From assembly GCA_016744295.1 (NCBI GenBank), contig JADGEQ010000008.1:62001-126000 (forward strand): a stretch of DNA of 64,000 nucleotides, read 5' to 3'. The stretch comes from Desulfobacteraceae bacterium. Its GTDB lineage: Bacteria; Desulfobacterota; Desulfobacteria; Desulfobacterales; Desulfobacteraceae. The translations under genes and the position numbers were made by a program. Shown one piece after another: positions 51,280 to 61,261 of the stretch; the first letter of the stretch is position 1; every line of letters starts with the position of its first letter. The notes below the pieces were generated by a model. The model did no database searches and was not told the origin of the DNA. It saw nothing but the letters and a program-made list of their open reading frames with translations.

Positions 51280-52677
51280 TTATCTTTTTTTTAATCTTTT
51301 CCACCGGTATCGAAAGGTGTGGTGGTTAATATTTAATAATTTGGCAGCACCGCTCTCATTGCCACGGGCTCGTTCCATTGCCAGGGACATGTAATTTCGT
51401 TCAATGTCGGAAAGCAGGTCGTTTAAGTGAATCCCTTCTTCCGGCAGATCAGGGATTTGGTGGGGAGCCGTTTGTTGGGTAAGAGGGGAGATGGGGGTGT
51501 TATTTTCACTGGGAAGCAATCCCATTTCCGCCACACAGATCAATTGATTTTTGGCAACCAGCACACTTCTTTCAATGATATTTTTCAATTCCCTGACATT
51601 GCCGGTAAATTCATGGGTTTCAAGAAGGGCCTGGGCCTGGACTGAAATTCCCTTTAATTTTTTATTGAATTTTAAGTTGAATTCGTGGAGAAAATGCTTG
51701 GCCAGGGGAATAATGTCATCTGGCCGCTCATTTAAGGAGGGAATTTTCGCCGTCACCACGCAAAGCCTGAAATAGAGATCTTTCCTGAATTTACCTTGTT
51801 CCACAAGCAGATCCAGATCCTTATTGGTGGCAGATACCACCCGGGTATGAACCGTGTACTTTTTGGTTCCCCCCACCTTGTAGAATTCGCCATTTTCAAG
51901 AAACCGTAAAAGCTTTGCCTGACCTGAAGAACTCAGATCAGCAACCTCATCTAAAAACAGGGTTCCCTGATCAGCCTCTTCAATAAATCCTCTTTTACCC
52001 CCCTGCTTGGCCCCGGAAAAGGCACCGGGTTCATACCCGAACAACTCGGATTCTATCAACTCGTCTGGAAAGGCGGAACAATTAACTGCCACAAAGGGTC
52101 CCTGGAATACCGGACTTCTGGCGTGGATGGCCCTGGCGATCAACTCCTTTCCCGTGCCCGTATCCCCCAGAACCATGATGGGGGTATCCCGGCTTTTGGA
52201 CACCATCTGGATAAAATCCATTATGTTTTCAATATTCTTGCTTTCCCCAATAAAACAGGGTTCATTTTCCCGCAAAAATTTTTCCTGGAGGATCTGCACC
52301 TCCTTGATAAGGGCTATGGAGGAGATGGCCTTTTTAATGGTCAGTTCCAGAATATCCGGATTGATGGGCTTGAGGATAAAATCAAAGGCCCCGATCTTCA
52401 TGGAAGTGATGACCATATTGATATCCTCATAGGCCGTAACCATGATAACAGGGATATTGGGAGCCCGACCCTTAAAGATGTCGAGGGCATCTATACCGCT
52501 CATCACCGGTAACCCGATATCCATGAGTACGATATCCGGCAGACTCTCGTCCAGGGATGCCACAAAGGATTCTGCATCTTCGTACAGACGAATGGTGTAC
52601 TCATCACTTAAGATAATGTCCAAAGAATCCCGAATGCTCTCTTCGTCGTCCACAATGGCAATAGTATATCGGATCAT
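51280..52677 (-). CDS. NtrC-family sigma-54 response regulator with GAFSGA variant
   Basis: The start at 52677 lies one base after the stop of the upstream kinase (TAGGATG). The 465-residue protein has a receiver (Asp53 in VLMDIGLPVMSG), an AAA+ domain with GDTGTGKE and FLDEVADL, and a Fis-type helix-turn-helix (SGAAKLLNINHHTFRYRWKRL). The sigma-54 contact loop reads GAFSGA in place of GAFTGA; Ser for Thr is a mild change seen in some activators and may or may not keep activity. The kinase at 52679-54352 is the evident partner. Confidence 0.94.
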   Translation of the reverse strand: MIRYTIAIVDDEESIRDSLDIILSDEYTIRLYEDAESFVASLDESLPDIVLMDIGLPVMSGIDALDIFKGRAPNIPVIMVTAYEDINMVITSMKIGAFDFILKPINPDILELTIKKAISSIALIKEVQILQEKFLRENEPCFIGESKNIENIMDFIQMVSKSRDTPIMVLGDTGTGKELIARAIHARSPVFQGPFVAVNCSAFPDELIESELFGYEPGAFSGAKQGGKRGFIEEADQGTLFLDEVADLSSSGQAKLLRFLENGEFYKVGGTKKYTVHTRVVSATNKDLDLLVEQGKFRKDLYFRLCVVTAKIPSLNERPDDIIPLAKHFLHEFNLKFNKKLKGISVQAQALLETHEFTGNVRELKNIIERSVLVAKNQLICVAEMGLLPSENNTPISPLTQQTAPHQIPDLPEEGIHLNDLLSDIERNYMSLAMERARGNESGAAKLLNINHHTFRYRWKRLKKR

Positions 52678-52678
52678 C

Positions 52679-54352
52679 CTATCCGCCTCGTTTATTTTTA
52701 TTCTCATTATTCAGGGGTAATTCAATGGTAAACCTGGCCCCCCTGCCTTTAGATGAATGATATTTCAGACTCCCGCCATGATCCAGAATGATTCTGTGGC
52801 AAATACTCAGGCCGATGCCTGAACTATTTGTCTTTGTTGTATAAAAGGGATCAAAAATCTTGGACCGATGGGAAAGGGGAATCCCAGGTCCGGTATCTGT
52901 TACACTGATAACAATACAATCCCCTGATTTAAAAACTGATTTTGAAGTGGACAGCTCAATCACCTTATCCCCGGTAAACGCCTTCATGGCCTCGGCGGCA
53001 TTGGTGACCAGGTTGAGTATCACCTGCTCAATGAGATGGGGTTCTGCAAAGCACTCGGGAATATCAGGATCCAGATGTTTGACCAGGCGAATCCCATTTT
53101 TTCTAAGGGTTACCGCGGTCAATTTGGTAACTTCATCAATGTAATGGTTCAAATCGGTCATGACAAACTTGGGCTGGCCCGGTTTTGAAAAATCCATGAC
53201 CCGCTGGATAATGGTTTCAATTTTGTGGGAGGCCAATTCGATTTTTTCGATGATGGAAATCACTTTTGTGATATCCCCCATCTGGTTGTATATTTTTTTT
53301 ACGGCCTTCAAATAAATATAAATTCCAGACAAAGGATTTCGAATTTCATGGGCAATTCCGGCGGTCACCCGTCCCAGGGAGGTCATCTTATCCTGGATTC
53401 TTAAAAAATTCTGAACCTCCATGGAATTGGTGACATCCATGATATTGGTCAACACCGACTCCTCCCCGAGATAATCAATCTTGGTGGCACTCAAAAGAGC
53501 CCACCGAAGCCCTTCCTCCTCCTGGCCGTTTTTCTCCGGATAATATCTAAAATCCACCTCGATTCGGTCGATTCGATTGGCCAAAAGATCCGTATAAGCC
53601 GCTTTTATCCGCCCCCGGTCACCGGTATATACATTTAAAAAGTCCGGGGGTTCGAAGGCATGGTCCATCCGATGATGGATTTTTCTGTGCCCGGGATTTT
53701 TATATACAATCGAATGATTCTGAATAATGGAAATATAATTAAGGGAATTTTCAATCAGGGTTTTAAACCGGATCCGGCTTCTTTGTGTGTCCTTTTCCGC
53801 TTTGGTCCGTTCCTTTTCCAGGTCCAGCCGATAAAGCCCCACCGCAATATCGTCGGCCAGATCCTTGATGATGGTCTTTTCCGCCGCATCCATTGCCAGT
53901 TTTCGTGGGGTGGACAATACCATGAAACCGTAGTTTGTTCCTTCATAGGCAAGCTGAACCGCAAGGGCTCCACGATCTGAATAGTTTTGTGCCAGAACAC
54001 AGTCGGTGCATTCTTTTATGGGGTCATGAACGGAAAACACCCGATCCGAAGAAATGGTTCCCTGGATACACCGAACAAATTCTCGTTTTTTCAAATGTGA
54101 CTTCATTGCTTCAAAGCGGAAATCAAATCCGGAATCCGCCACCAGATAAACGTTTTTATCCCCGTCAAAAAGACCGATCCAGGCATTGTAATAGCCCCGC
54201 CTTTCCACCAAAATATCACAAATACCCTTGATCAGTTTTTCTCTATCATTTTCGCTGACCAGAAGCCGGCCCACATCCCGGAATGCATTTAAGATAAGGT
54301 TCAGCCGTTCAATCTTTTCGATTTTGACATCTTTTTCCACGCTGAATTCCAT
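52679..54352 (-). CDS. GAF-PAS histidine kinase
   Basis: This 557-residue soluble kinase has a GAF-like domain (about 35-185, with YYNAWIGLFDGDKNVYLVADSG and CTDCVLAQNYSDRGALAVQL), a PAS region, and a HisKA/HATPase core (IAHEIRNPLSGIYIYLKAV; NLVTNAAEAM; DTGPGIP; SSGIGLSICHRI). Cys residues in the GAF part (RCIQGT, CTDCV) might sense redox or a ligand. It is co-directional with and one base from the NtrC-type regulator gene. No clear ribosome site was seen. Confidence 0.92.
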   Translation of the reverse strand: MEFSVEKDVKIEKIERLNLILNAFRDVGRLLVSENDREKLIKGICDILVERRGYYNAWIGLFDGDKNVYLVADSGFDFRFEAMKSHLKKREFVRCIQGTISSDRVFSVHDPIKECTDCVLAQNYSDRGALAVQLAYEGTNYGFMVLSTPRKLAMDAAEKTIIKDLADDIAVGLYRLDLEKERTKAEKDTQRSRIRFKTLIENSLNYISIIQNHSIVYKNPGHRKIHHRMDHAFEPPDFLNVYTGDRGRIKAAYTDLLANRIDRIEVDFRYYPEKNGQEEEGLRWALLSATKIDYLGEESVLTNIMDVTNSMEVQNFLRIQDKMTSLGRVTAGIAHEIRNPLSGIYIYLKAVKKIYNQMGDITKVISIIEKIELASHKIETIIQRVMDFSKPGQPKFVMTDLNHYIDEVTKLTAVTLRKNGIRLVKHLDPDIPECFAEPHLIEQVILNLVTNAAEAMKAFTGDKVIELSTSKSVFKSGDCIVISVTDTGPGIPLSHRSKIFDPFYTTKTNSSGIGLSICHRIILDHGGSLKYHSSKGRGARFTIELPLNNENKNKRGG

Positions 54353-54420
54353 TTAATATAAATTTTTTATTTTCTAGTTGAATATGTTTTTTTTCCAGCA
54401 ATAACAAGGAAAAAAATGAC

Positions 54421-54452
54421 AAAAAAAAGCCGATCCCCTTGGGGACCGGCTT
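54421..54452 (-). terminator. Rho-independent terminator after the receiver-kinase gene
   Basis: On the minus strand AAGCCGGTCCCC pairs with GGGGATCGGCTT (one mismatch), followed by TTTTTT. It lies 30 bases past the stop of the gene at 54482-56011 and separates it from the kinase/NtrC pair. Confidence 0.85.
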
Positions 54453-54481
54453 CACAGACAAAATAATTTAGATAACAGAAT

Positions 54482-56011
54482 TTAAATTTTATAGGAGATT
54501 TTTGGCAAACTGATGGTAAATTGGGTACCCTCGTCCTCCACAGAGTCAACATGGATGGTGCCATGGTGGGACTCCACAATACTTTTCACAATGGCAAGCC
54601 CAAGTCCTGTTCCATTTATATACCGTGTTTTCTCGTTTTTCACCCGATAAAACCGCTGGAAGATATTTTCCAGTCCCCCAGGAGAAATTCCCATGCCCGT
54701 ATCTTTCACCTGGATCATGGTACAATCACTGGCTTCCTCGGCCCACACTTCAATTTTACCCCCATTGGGTGTATACCGGATGGCGTTGGAAATCAGGTTG
54801 GACAAAACCTCTTCAATATTGATCCGGTTTCCCATGATGAAATGGTCTTTTTCAGAGGCTTTCCAGATTAAGTGGATGGATTTTTCATCTGCCTGTCCCC
54901 GGTAAAGACTGACATGTTCCTTGATTAATTTTTCCAGATTCAGCTCTTCTCTTTCCTGATTAATGAGCCCTGATTCGATTTTGGACAGATCTAAAAGTTC
55001 TGTTGCCAGTTCGGTCAAGGACTTGATTTTAGCAGAACTTCGGGTCAAAATTTCTTGTTGCTTATCGGTCAATTCGCCTGCCAACCCATCCAGCACAACA
55101 TTCAACTGCATGAGAACTGAATTTAAAGGACTCTTAATTTCATGGGCCACCATGGAAACAAAATCAGATTTCAGCTGGTCCTCTTTTTTCAGGGCAGTGA
55201 TATCATGGAAAACGGTAACCGTCCCTAAATTCCGGTTTAACCGGTCCCGAAAGGGAATACAGCGGACACCGATGATAAGATCCTCTTTCCCTTTTCCCAT
55301 TGGCACACAGACCTCTTCGGTGATCTCTGAAAACATCTTTTCGGGTTGGGCAATGGCCTTGTCAATCATACCAAGGACAGTGGGTTCATCAATAACCTCG
55401 GACACAAATTTACCCAATACCTGTCGTTTGTGCCCCCCCAGCATCTTTAAGCAGGCCGGATTGGCCAGGGCCACCCGCTTCTGGTGATCTGTGGTCAGCA
55501 CCCCGTCCCTCAGGGTGTTGATCATCACCCGCATGCGTGATTTTTCCGTTGTAATATCCTGAAGGGTCTGAATAAATTCAATGGCCTTGGAAATAACCAG
55601 CCGAAGTTCCTGGGGGGCAAAGGGTTTGGACAAAAAATCAAATGCCCCTTTTTTCATGGTTTCAATGGAATGCTCAAGGGTTGCATATCCGGTGATGATA
55701 ATAACAACGGTATCCGGATGTCTGGATTTAAGATCCGAAAGCACATCCAACCCGGACAAACCGGGCATCATCAAATCTAACAGCACAATATCATAGTGCT
55801 TTTCCTCGATCATCTTGAGGCCTTGTATCCCGTTTTGGGCAACATCCACTTCACAGCCCTCTTCCGAAAGCAAACGCTGGCAGGCCTTTTGAATCCGCTC
55901 TTCATCATCTACCACCAAAACCCTGGGCTGGAAAAAAACATCTTTGACAATCTGTTTCAAAGACAGATTAAAGGGTGAGTGTGATTCGGTACTTTTATTT
56001 TTTAATTCCAC
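54482..56011 (-). CDS. Receiver-PAS-histidine kinase (REC at N-terminus)
   Basis: This 509-residue protein has reversed hybrid order: a receiver (about 30-145, Asp in IVLLDLMMPGLSG, Lys in FLSKPFAPQ), a PAS domain (about 160-275) and a kinase core with VAHEIKSPLNSVLMQLN, NLISNAIRYTP, DTGMGIS and GTGLGLAIVKSI. Such proteins take a phosphate from another kinase and then adjust their own activity. It follows the PAS kinase gene on the same strand and ends at a clear terminator. Confidence 0.93.
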   Translation of the reverse strand: MELKNKSTESHSPFNLSLKQIVKDVFFQPRVLVVDDEERIQKACQRLLSEEGCEVDVAQNGIQGLKMIEEKHYDIVLLDLMMPGLSGLDVLSDLKSRHPDTVVIIITGYATLEHSIETMKKGAFDFLSKPFAPQELRLVISKAIEFIQTLQDITTEKSRMRVMINTLRDGVLTTDHQKRVALANPACLKMLGGHKRQVLGKFVSEVIDEPTVLGMIDKAIAQPEKMFSEITEEVCVPMGKGKEDLIIGVRCIPFRDRLNRNLGTVTVFHDITALKKEDQLKSDFVSMVAHEIKSPLNSVLMQLNVVLDGLAGELTDKQQEILTRSSAKIKSLTELATELLDLSKIESGLINQEREELNLEKLIKEHVSLYRGQADEKSIHLIWKASEKDHFIMGNRINIEEVLSNLISNAIRYTPNGGKIEVWAEEASDCTMIQVKDTGMGISPGGLENIFQRFYRVKNEKTRYINGTGLGLAIVKSIVESHHGTIHVDSVEDEGTQFTISLPKISYKI

Positions 56012-56061
56012 TATTTATCCAATCATTTTGCCATAGGCAATTGTATTCAATTATTTCATTT

Positions 56062-57591
56062 TCACAGGGCCGGGGTGCAAAGGAAGGGCCCTTCTTCCCG
56101 GGGGACGTACATGGGAAACTCTATAATAAACGTGGTTCCCTTTGCCCCGGTTTGCTTAACGCTGATCCTGCCACCATGCTCTTCTATAATTCCGTAAACA
56201 ATACTCAGACCAAGTCCTGTACTTTTTCCCACTTCCTTTGTGGTAAAAAACGGATCAAAGATCTTGGACAGATTTTCCCTTGGGATTCCCTCCCCGGTGT
56301 CCTTGATCTCCAAAAAAACCTTCTTATGGAGCTTGTCTTTATAGGTATTCAAGGCTATTTTCCCGCTGCCCGCCATGGCATCTGCGGCATTAATAACCAG
56401 ATTGATGATCACCTGGTTAAGCTTATTGGTATCTGCATTGATCAGCATCATCTCATCACCCAGATATTTGATGATTTTAGTGTTCCGAAATTTTTTCTGA
56501 TCCCGGATCAGTTTAAGACTCTGATTTACAATTTCATTGATCTGGACAATGTTTTTGTTTGAATCGGTACTTCTGCTGTACACAAGAAGACTTTTAACAA
56601 TATTTTTACACCGATTGGCATCCTCAACAATATAGCTTAAATCTTCCTTTGCTCCCGGGTCCAAATCATCTCTTTCCATCAGAAGAGAGGCATAAAACAA
56701 TACGCCGGTAAGAGGATTATTGATTTCATGGGCTACCCCGGCAGCCAGCTGGCCAAGGGAGGCCATTTTTTCAGATTGCGCCAATTGCTGCTGGGTATAC
56801 TTAAGTTGTTTTTCCACCTTAATCTTGTCTTTGAGATCATTATAGATGGCCATGGTGGCGGATTCCTGCCCAGTGTCATCATAAATGATGGCCGCAGACA
56901 TTTCCACTTCTATCTCTTCTCCCCGGGCATTGACAATGAGGGTTCTGGGGATGATCAGCTTGCCTTTGCCGCCAATTTTTTCATCCCGGAGCATTTTCAT
57001 GATTTCCTTGGCCTTGCCCGGCGGATAGAGCTGTTCCGTGTGTTTGATCTTGCCCTCTCCCCCGTTATAATCACCGAACAATTCCTTTGCCACAGAATTC
57101 ATCAGTTCAATATTTCCCTGACGGTCGGCAGCCACAATGGCAGAGGCGGAAGAATACATCACCCTGGAGATAAACTCTTTGACCCCGATAAGCTGATTCT
57201 CAAGGGATTTGGTCCGGGTAATATCCCGGATACTGGAAATCACATAGGCCACCTCACCATTATCATCAAAAATAGGAGAAAAAAACCGCTCTTCCCACTT
57301 GTACTGGTGTTTTATGGTATGCGAATGACTGGCTTTGTTTTTAATCACCTTTGATATGGGGCAGTCCTCGGAGTTACAGGGGGTATCCTTGTATAAGAAT
57401 GTGTGAAAACACATTTTACCTATAATTTCATCCCGGGTAAGCTTATAGGTATCATAAAATTTTTTATTGGCACCCACCAGCTGTTTATCAGGCGAAATTA
57501 CCACACTGGGATAGGACAATGAATCAAAGATACGGGTCCGCCAATAAAGTTCATCCGGATCAAAAAGATCAAATTTTTTTTCTGAATTCAT
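56062..57591 (-). CDS. PAS-PAS histidine kinase
   Basis: This 509-residue soluble kinase has a Cys-containing PAS ([22 protein letters not shown]), a second PAS (about 150-270), then [37 protein letters not shown] and [12 protein letters not shown]. The CX5C pair in the first PAS is common in sulfate-reducer kinases and could be redox-active. Its ATG overlaps the stop of the ACT-like gene (ATGA), so the two are translationally coupled. Confidence 0.93.
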   Translation of the reverse strand: MNSEKKFDLFDPDELYWRTRIFDSLSYPSVVISPDKQLVGANKKFYDTYKLTRDEIIGKMCFHTFLYKDTPCNSEDCPISKVIKNKASHSHTIKHQYKWEERFFSPIFDDNGEVAYVISSIRDITRTKSLENQLIGVKEFISRVMYSSASAIVAADRQGNIELMNSVAKELFGDYNGGEGKIKHTEQLYPPGKAKEIMKMLRDEKIGGKGKLIIPRTLIVNARGEEIEVEMSAAIIYDDTGQESATMAIYNDLKDKIKVEKQLKYTQQQLAQSEKMASLGQLAAGVAHEINNPLTGVLFYASLLMERDDLDPGAKEDLSYIVEDANRCKNIVKSLLVYSRSTDSNKNIVQINEIVNQSLKLIRDQKKFRNTKIIKYLGDEMMLINADTNKLNQVIINLVINAADAMAGSGKIALNTYKDKLHKKVFLEIKDTGEGIPRENLSKIFDPFFTTKEVGKSTGLGLSIVYGIIEEHGGRISVKQTGAKGTTFIIEFPMYVPREEGPFLCTPAL

Positions 57592-58625
57592 GGGGATTCA
57601 AATCCTTTGCCCAGGGCAGCGACGGCCTTTTCCCCCTGGTTAACAGGCAGAACCATACAGATACTGGCACCGGTACAGCCGGCCAGTAATACCTTAATGG
57701 AGGTGTCCTTTAAACATCTCATGGCGGTATTGAATATACCAAATCTGTCACCAAAATGTGGCCCATGAAAATTGAGAAGATCAACAGATACGGGCTGGCA
57801 GATATCAATCTCCCCGGTTGCCTGGAGTTGTGAAAGAAAAGGCTGTACCTCCAGATCTAGCACAGGGTCTGTCAGGCAAAACAGCCGGGATTCCTCCCTG
57901 CCTCGTCTCACAGCAGCGGTAAAATAAAATTTGTTCTCCAATCTGGCCAGGGTTTGGAGCGCTCTGCCGCAGATTTTTAAATGTTCAAATCGATTAGGGT
58001 TAAACCGTATTTCAAACATTGCCAACCCGGTTACCCTTTGGATCCCATAGGTTTTTATTTTTTCTTCAACATAGGTGGCACGGGTCTCTGGATATCGCTT
58101 TTTTACAAAGACTGCTGTCTCCTCGTTGAAATCTTGCTGAAAGGGGGCATGGGTAGGGGGCAGATCAAATTTTTGCTCCAGCAATTCAAGAAGATTTTTT
58201 TGGTACGCCCCTTCAACAACAAAGGTGATCATTGCATTGGAAGAGGTCATCTGCTGAAAAGGGATAAGGTTTTTACCCAATAGTTCAATCAAAACCCCCA
58301 GGGTGTTCATGCTGGAATTATGGGGATACACTGAAATAATACAAACATTGGATATAGGGTCCGGGTCAGGTTTTTCAGTCAAAGCAGAATCATCTGAACC
58401 CGATTGAACACCTGATTTAAGAGGTGCATTTTCGTGGCAGCAAAACACAGAGGTTCCCAGGGCATCGGTTCGAAGTCCCAGACAGGAAACATTTACCCTG
58501 TCCCGGGCAAGCCGCTGGTACAGCGGAATGCCGGATTCTGCATCCCTTGAAACAGGGAGTTGAAGAAGATGGATCAACCCCGAATTCAGGCGAATTCCAT
58601 TAATTCTTATTTGTGATAGGCTCAT
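57588..58625 (-). CDS. ACT-domain-like protein (aspartokinase regulatory-domain resemblance)
   Basis: This 345-residue protein has no catalytic kinase part. Residues about 90-160 read like an ACT domain (VCIISVYPHNSSMNTLGVLIELLGKN, SSNAMITFVVEG, LLELLEQKFDLP), and a second ACT-like unit may lie near the C-terminus (IKVLLAGCTGASICMVLPV). ACT domains bind amino acids or other small ligands. Its four-base overlap with a PAS kinase suggests that it supplies a ligand signal to that kinase; this is inference. Confidence 0.6.
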   Translation of the reverse strand: MSLSQIRINGIRLNSGLIHLLQLPVSRDAESGIPLYQRLARDRVNVSCLGLRTDALGTSVFCCHENAPLKSGVQSGSDDSALTEKPDPDPISNVCIISVYPHNSSMNTLGVLIELLGKNLIPFQQMTSSNAMITFVVEGAYQKNLLELLEQKFDLPPTHAPFQQDFNEETAVFVKKRYPETRATYVEEKIKTYGIQRVTGLAMFEIRFNPNRFEHLKICGRALQTLARLENKFYFTAAVRRGREESRLFCLTDPVLDLEVQPFLSQLQATGEIDICQPVSVDLLNFHGPHFGDRFGIFNTAMRCLKDTSIKVLLAGCTGASICMVLPVNQGEKAVAALGKGFESP

Positions 58626-58664
58626 GGAAATGATCCAAACGCACCATTGGCATCGGGATAGAAG

Positions 58665-58698
58665 ATTAGGGGGGAGCCGTTTACGCCTCCCCCCTAAT
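58665..58698. terminator. Strong GC hairpin, probable terminator
   Basis: ATTAGGGGGGAG (58665-58676) pairs perfectly over twelve bases with CTCCCCCCTAAT (58687-58698), with a ten-base loop. It lies just past the stop of the minus-strand receiver gene. There is no proper U-run on either strand, so it may instead be an attenuator or RNA-stabilising element before the ACT-like gene. Confidence 0.6.
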
Positions 58699-58741
58699 TA
58701 TATCCAACCCGGATCAACAGGGAAAATTGAACAAAAAGATC

Positions 58742-59125
58742 TTAACTACAATGATCGCCAACGATTTCCATCAGTTCATCCAAATCTATTGGTTTGGGAA
58801 CATAATCGTCGGCCAGGGTGGTTTTCCCATCATGATGGGTGTAACTGGTAGTTTTTACGGAGTCTGCAACGGCTGTCAGCAGAACCACAGCAATATCTTT
58901 AAGTTCTTTGCTGTTTTTAATCTCTTCACAAACTTCCCACCCGTTTTTCCGGGGCATCATCACATCTAGGATAACCACGGCTGGTTTTTCTTCCTTGATT
59001 TTATCCATGGCTTCCACACCATCATAGGCTTTTTCAACCCGATATCCCTTTGCTTCAAGCTTCATGGATACGGCTTCCACCAAATCCGGATCATCATCAA
59101 CGACTAAAATGAGTTTTTCGCTCAT
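58742..59125 (-). CDS. Single-domain response regulator
   Basis: This 127-residue receiver has LILVVDDDPDLVEAVSM, Asp in VILDVMMPRKNGWEV, VVLLTAVADS and DYVPKPIDLDEL. A short insertion (KTTSYTHHDGKTTLADD) precedes the conserved Lys. It is the last gene of the MetF/MetV/HdrA run and has no DNA-binding domain. Confidence 0.92.
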   Translation of the reverse strand: MSEKLILVVDDDPDLVEAVSMKLEAKGYRVEKAYDGVEAMDKIKEEKPAVVILDVMMPRKNGWEVCEEIKNSKELKDIAVVLLTAVADSVKTTSYTHHDGKTTLADDYVPKPIDLDELMEIVGDHCS

Positions 59126-59192
59126 GTTAAGATCTCCTTTTGTTTTTGTCCTTAAAGGGACTTAATTCATCTCGCTATTAAACTTTTGGTCT

Positions 59193-60116
59193 TTAAACTT
59201 GGGGTCTTGGGTACATTCCTGCTTTTTCAACAATTTCGGCCACCCGCTCTTCCCATTCGATGGCCATGATATGAAATCCGTGAACACCCTTTCTTTCCTT
59301 GAGTCTCTCCATGGATTCCACTGCAATTTTTATACCTTCTTCCGGCTGCTGTTCTTTGCTAACGCCAGCCATCCGTTTAATTACCTCGTCGGGTACATCC
59401 ATGCCCGGCACCCTGTTTTTCATATACCGTGCCATGCCAACGGATTTCATGGGGGTGATACCGGCAAGAATATGAACCTGGTCATCCAGCCCACGCTCTT
59501 CCACACCATCCATCCAATTTTCAAATTTATCAAGGTTAAAAATACACTGAGTCTGGACAAAGTCAACACCTGCTTTCACTTTTTTAGCAAGGCGCATGAC
59601 CCGAAGTTCAAAGGGATCTGCAAAGGGGTTGGCAGCAGCACCGATGAACATCTTTGGATTTCCCTTCAATTCTGCCCCACCCTGGAACTTTCCTTCGTCC
59701 CGCATTTTTTTCACGCACTGGATCAGCTGAACCGAATCAATATCATAGACACCCTTGGCCTCGGGATGATCCCCAAATTTGGGATGATCTCCGGAAAGAC
59801 AAAGCATGGTATCGATGCCAAAGGCTGCAGCACCGATGATTTCACTCTGCATGGCCAGGCGGTTTCTGTCCCGGGTAACCATCTGAATAATGGGATCAAG
59901 GCCCATCTGTTTTATGACAATACCGGCTGCCATGGAGGACATTCTAACCATGGCGGTCTGGTTGTCAGTAACATTAATACCATCCACATGATCTTTGATC
60001 ATGTTTGCCTTGGTCCTCACGATTTCAACATCGACGCCCCTTGGGGGTCCTACCTCGGAGGTAACTGCCATTGCGCCTGATGCCAATACTTGTTCCAGTC
60101 TGCTTGTACTCTTCAT
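59193..60116 (-). CDS. metF: Methylenetetrahydrofolate reductase
   Basis: This 307-residue protein has the MTHFR TIM-barrel blocks: AVTSEVGPPRGVDVE, DGINVTDNQTAMVRMSS, IQMVTRDRNRLAMQSEIIGA, TMLCLSGDHPKFGDHP and FVQTQCIFNLDKFE. It interconverts methylene- and methyl-tetrahydrofolate in the Wood-Ljungdahl pathway. It overlaps the metV-like gene by four bases and lies in one run with mvhD and hdrA, which suggests a multi-subunit MetFV-Hdr complex as described in acetogens. Confidence 0.95.
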   Translation of the reverse strand: MKSTSRLEQVLASGAMAVTSEVGPPRGVDVEIVRTKANMIKDHVDGINVTDNQTAMVRMSSMAAGIVIKQMGLDPIIQMVTRDRNRLAMQSEIIGAAAFGIDTMLCLSGDHPKFGDHPEAKGVYDIDSVQLIQCVKKMRDEGKFQGGAELKGNPKMFIGAAANPFADPFELRVMRLAKKVKAGVDFVQTQCIFNLDKFENWMDGVEERGLDDQVHILAGITPMKSVGMARYMKNRVPGMDVPDEVIKRMAGVSKEQQPEEGIKIAVESMERLKERKGVHGFHIMAIEWEERVAEIVEKAGMYPRPQV

Positions 60117-60781
60117 AATGCCAAATCCTCTCTGATGATTTTTCTGGGTCCGGCACCACCGGCAGGTCTCCAGTCCTTTGCGTCAACCAATTCTTCATAC
60201 CGGTCCTGGATGCCAAGGGCCTTCAGGCGCTCCCAGATAAGTCTCCAGGCACAGTCGGTTTCCGGTCCGATTTCGCACTGACCATTGGAAGTCCCGCCGC
60301 AGGGTCCGTTCAACAGACTTTTCGAACATCTGGATACAGGACAGATCCCGGCGGTGATTCCCAACATGCAGTCCCCACATCCCTGACATCTTTCCGCCCA
60401 TACACCCTGGCTAAGGGAAGCCCCCATGAATTTGGTGTTGACAGCCGGATACACATGGGCTTCCTTGAATCTTGCTGCAATGGTCTGGACTCCGCATCCG
60501 CAGGCCATTGACAAAACTGCATCTGCATCATCAATGTAGGCAGTCAGCTCTTCAACATATTCCGGATCACATTGTCTTTCCAGGGTAATTTCTTTTATAT
60601 CAATGGTTTTTCCCTGTTTGAGGCTGTTCAGGTGAAGGGCAGAGGCCAATAACCCAACCTCTTTTCTGCCACCGGCTGCACAGACGGTGACACATTCGTT
60701 ACACCCGATCAGAAGAATTTTACTGTAGGGCTCCAGATACCGGATAATTTCCTGCATTGGTTTTTGTTCTGCTGTTATCAT
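60113..60781 (-). CDS. metV: MetV-like zinc/Fe-S subunit of methylenetetrahydrofolate reductase
   Basis: This 222-residue protein is the Cys-rich partner of MetF: LLIGCNECVTVCAAGGRKEV, ADAVLSMACGCGVQTIAA, CQGCGDCMLGITAGICPVSRCSKSLLNGPCGG. In acetogens MetV binds Fe-S clusters and passes electrons to the flavin of MetF. Its end overlaps metF (ATGA). It follows the mvhD paralogue by about 40 bases. Confidence 0.93.
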   Translation of the reverse strand: MITAEQKPMQEIIRYLEPYSKILLIGCNECVTVCAAGGRKEVGLLASALHLNSLKQGKTIDIKEITLERQCDPEYVEELTAYIDDADAVLSMACGCGVQTIAARFKEAHVYPAVNTKFMGASLSQGVWAERCQGCGDCMLGITAGICPVSRCSKSLLNGPCGGTSNGQCEIGPETDCAWRLIWERLKALGIQDRYEELVDAKDWRPAGGAGPRKIIREDLAL

Positions 60782-60823
60782 TTTTTCTCTCCAAAATAGT
60801 TTTGTTTACCAAAGTCGTTATGT

Positions 60824-61261
60824 TTAACTGACGGCCTGGGTTTTAGTTTTGATTTGCTTAACAGGATTCGGCCCCAAATTTTTAATTTTTTCGGTAAATT
60901 CAAGGGCGGTCTGGGCAAATTTTTCCCCCATACCAGCGGACATATTGATCATGGCGACCCGATCCTGCTCCCAACCCAATTCTTCCAGAATTTTTTTCAC
61001 CCGGTCCACCCGATGTTTGGCCCGGGTATTTCCAGTTTTAAAATGGCAGTCACCTTCAAGACAGCCCGCCACATAAACTCCGTCAGCCCCTTTTTCAAGG
61101 GCTTTCATTATATGAATCGAATCCACCTTACCCGTGCAGGGCACCCGAATAATTTTGACATTGGACGGATATGATATCCGTTTGCTTCCGGCCATATCAG
61201 CAGCTGTGTATGCACAATAGTGACAACAGAATGCAACAATTTCCGGCTCATAATTTTCCAT
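60824..61261 (-). CDS. mvhD: MvhD-like [2Fe-2S] electron transfer subunit
   Basis: This 145-residue protein has the MvhD cysteines: IVAFCCHYCAYTAADMAGSKRISYP, VPCTGKVDSIH and AGCLEGDCHFKTGN. It is a paralogue of the protein at 39851-40294 but is joined here to the MetFV set. Its start codon overlaps the hdrA stop (TAATG). Confidence 0.94.
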   Translation of the reverse strand: MENYEPEIVAFCCHYCAYTAADMAGSKRISYPSNVKIIRVPCTGKVDSIHIMKALEKGADGVYVAGCLEGDCHFKTGNTRAKHRVDRVKKILEELGWEQDRVAMINMSAGMGEKFAQTALEFTEKIKNLGPNPVKQIKTKTQAVS

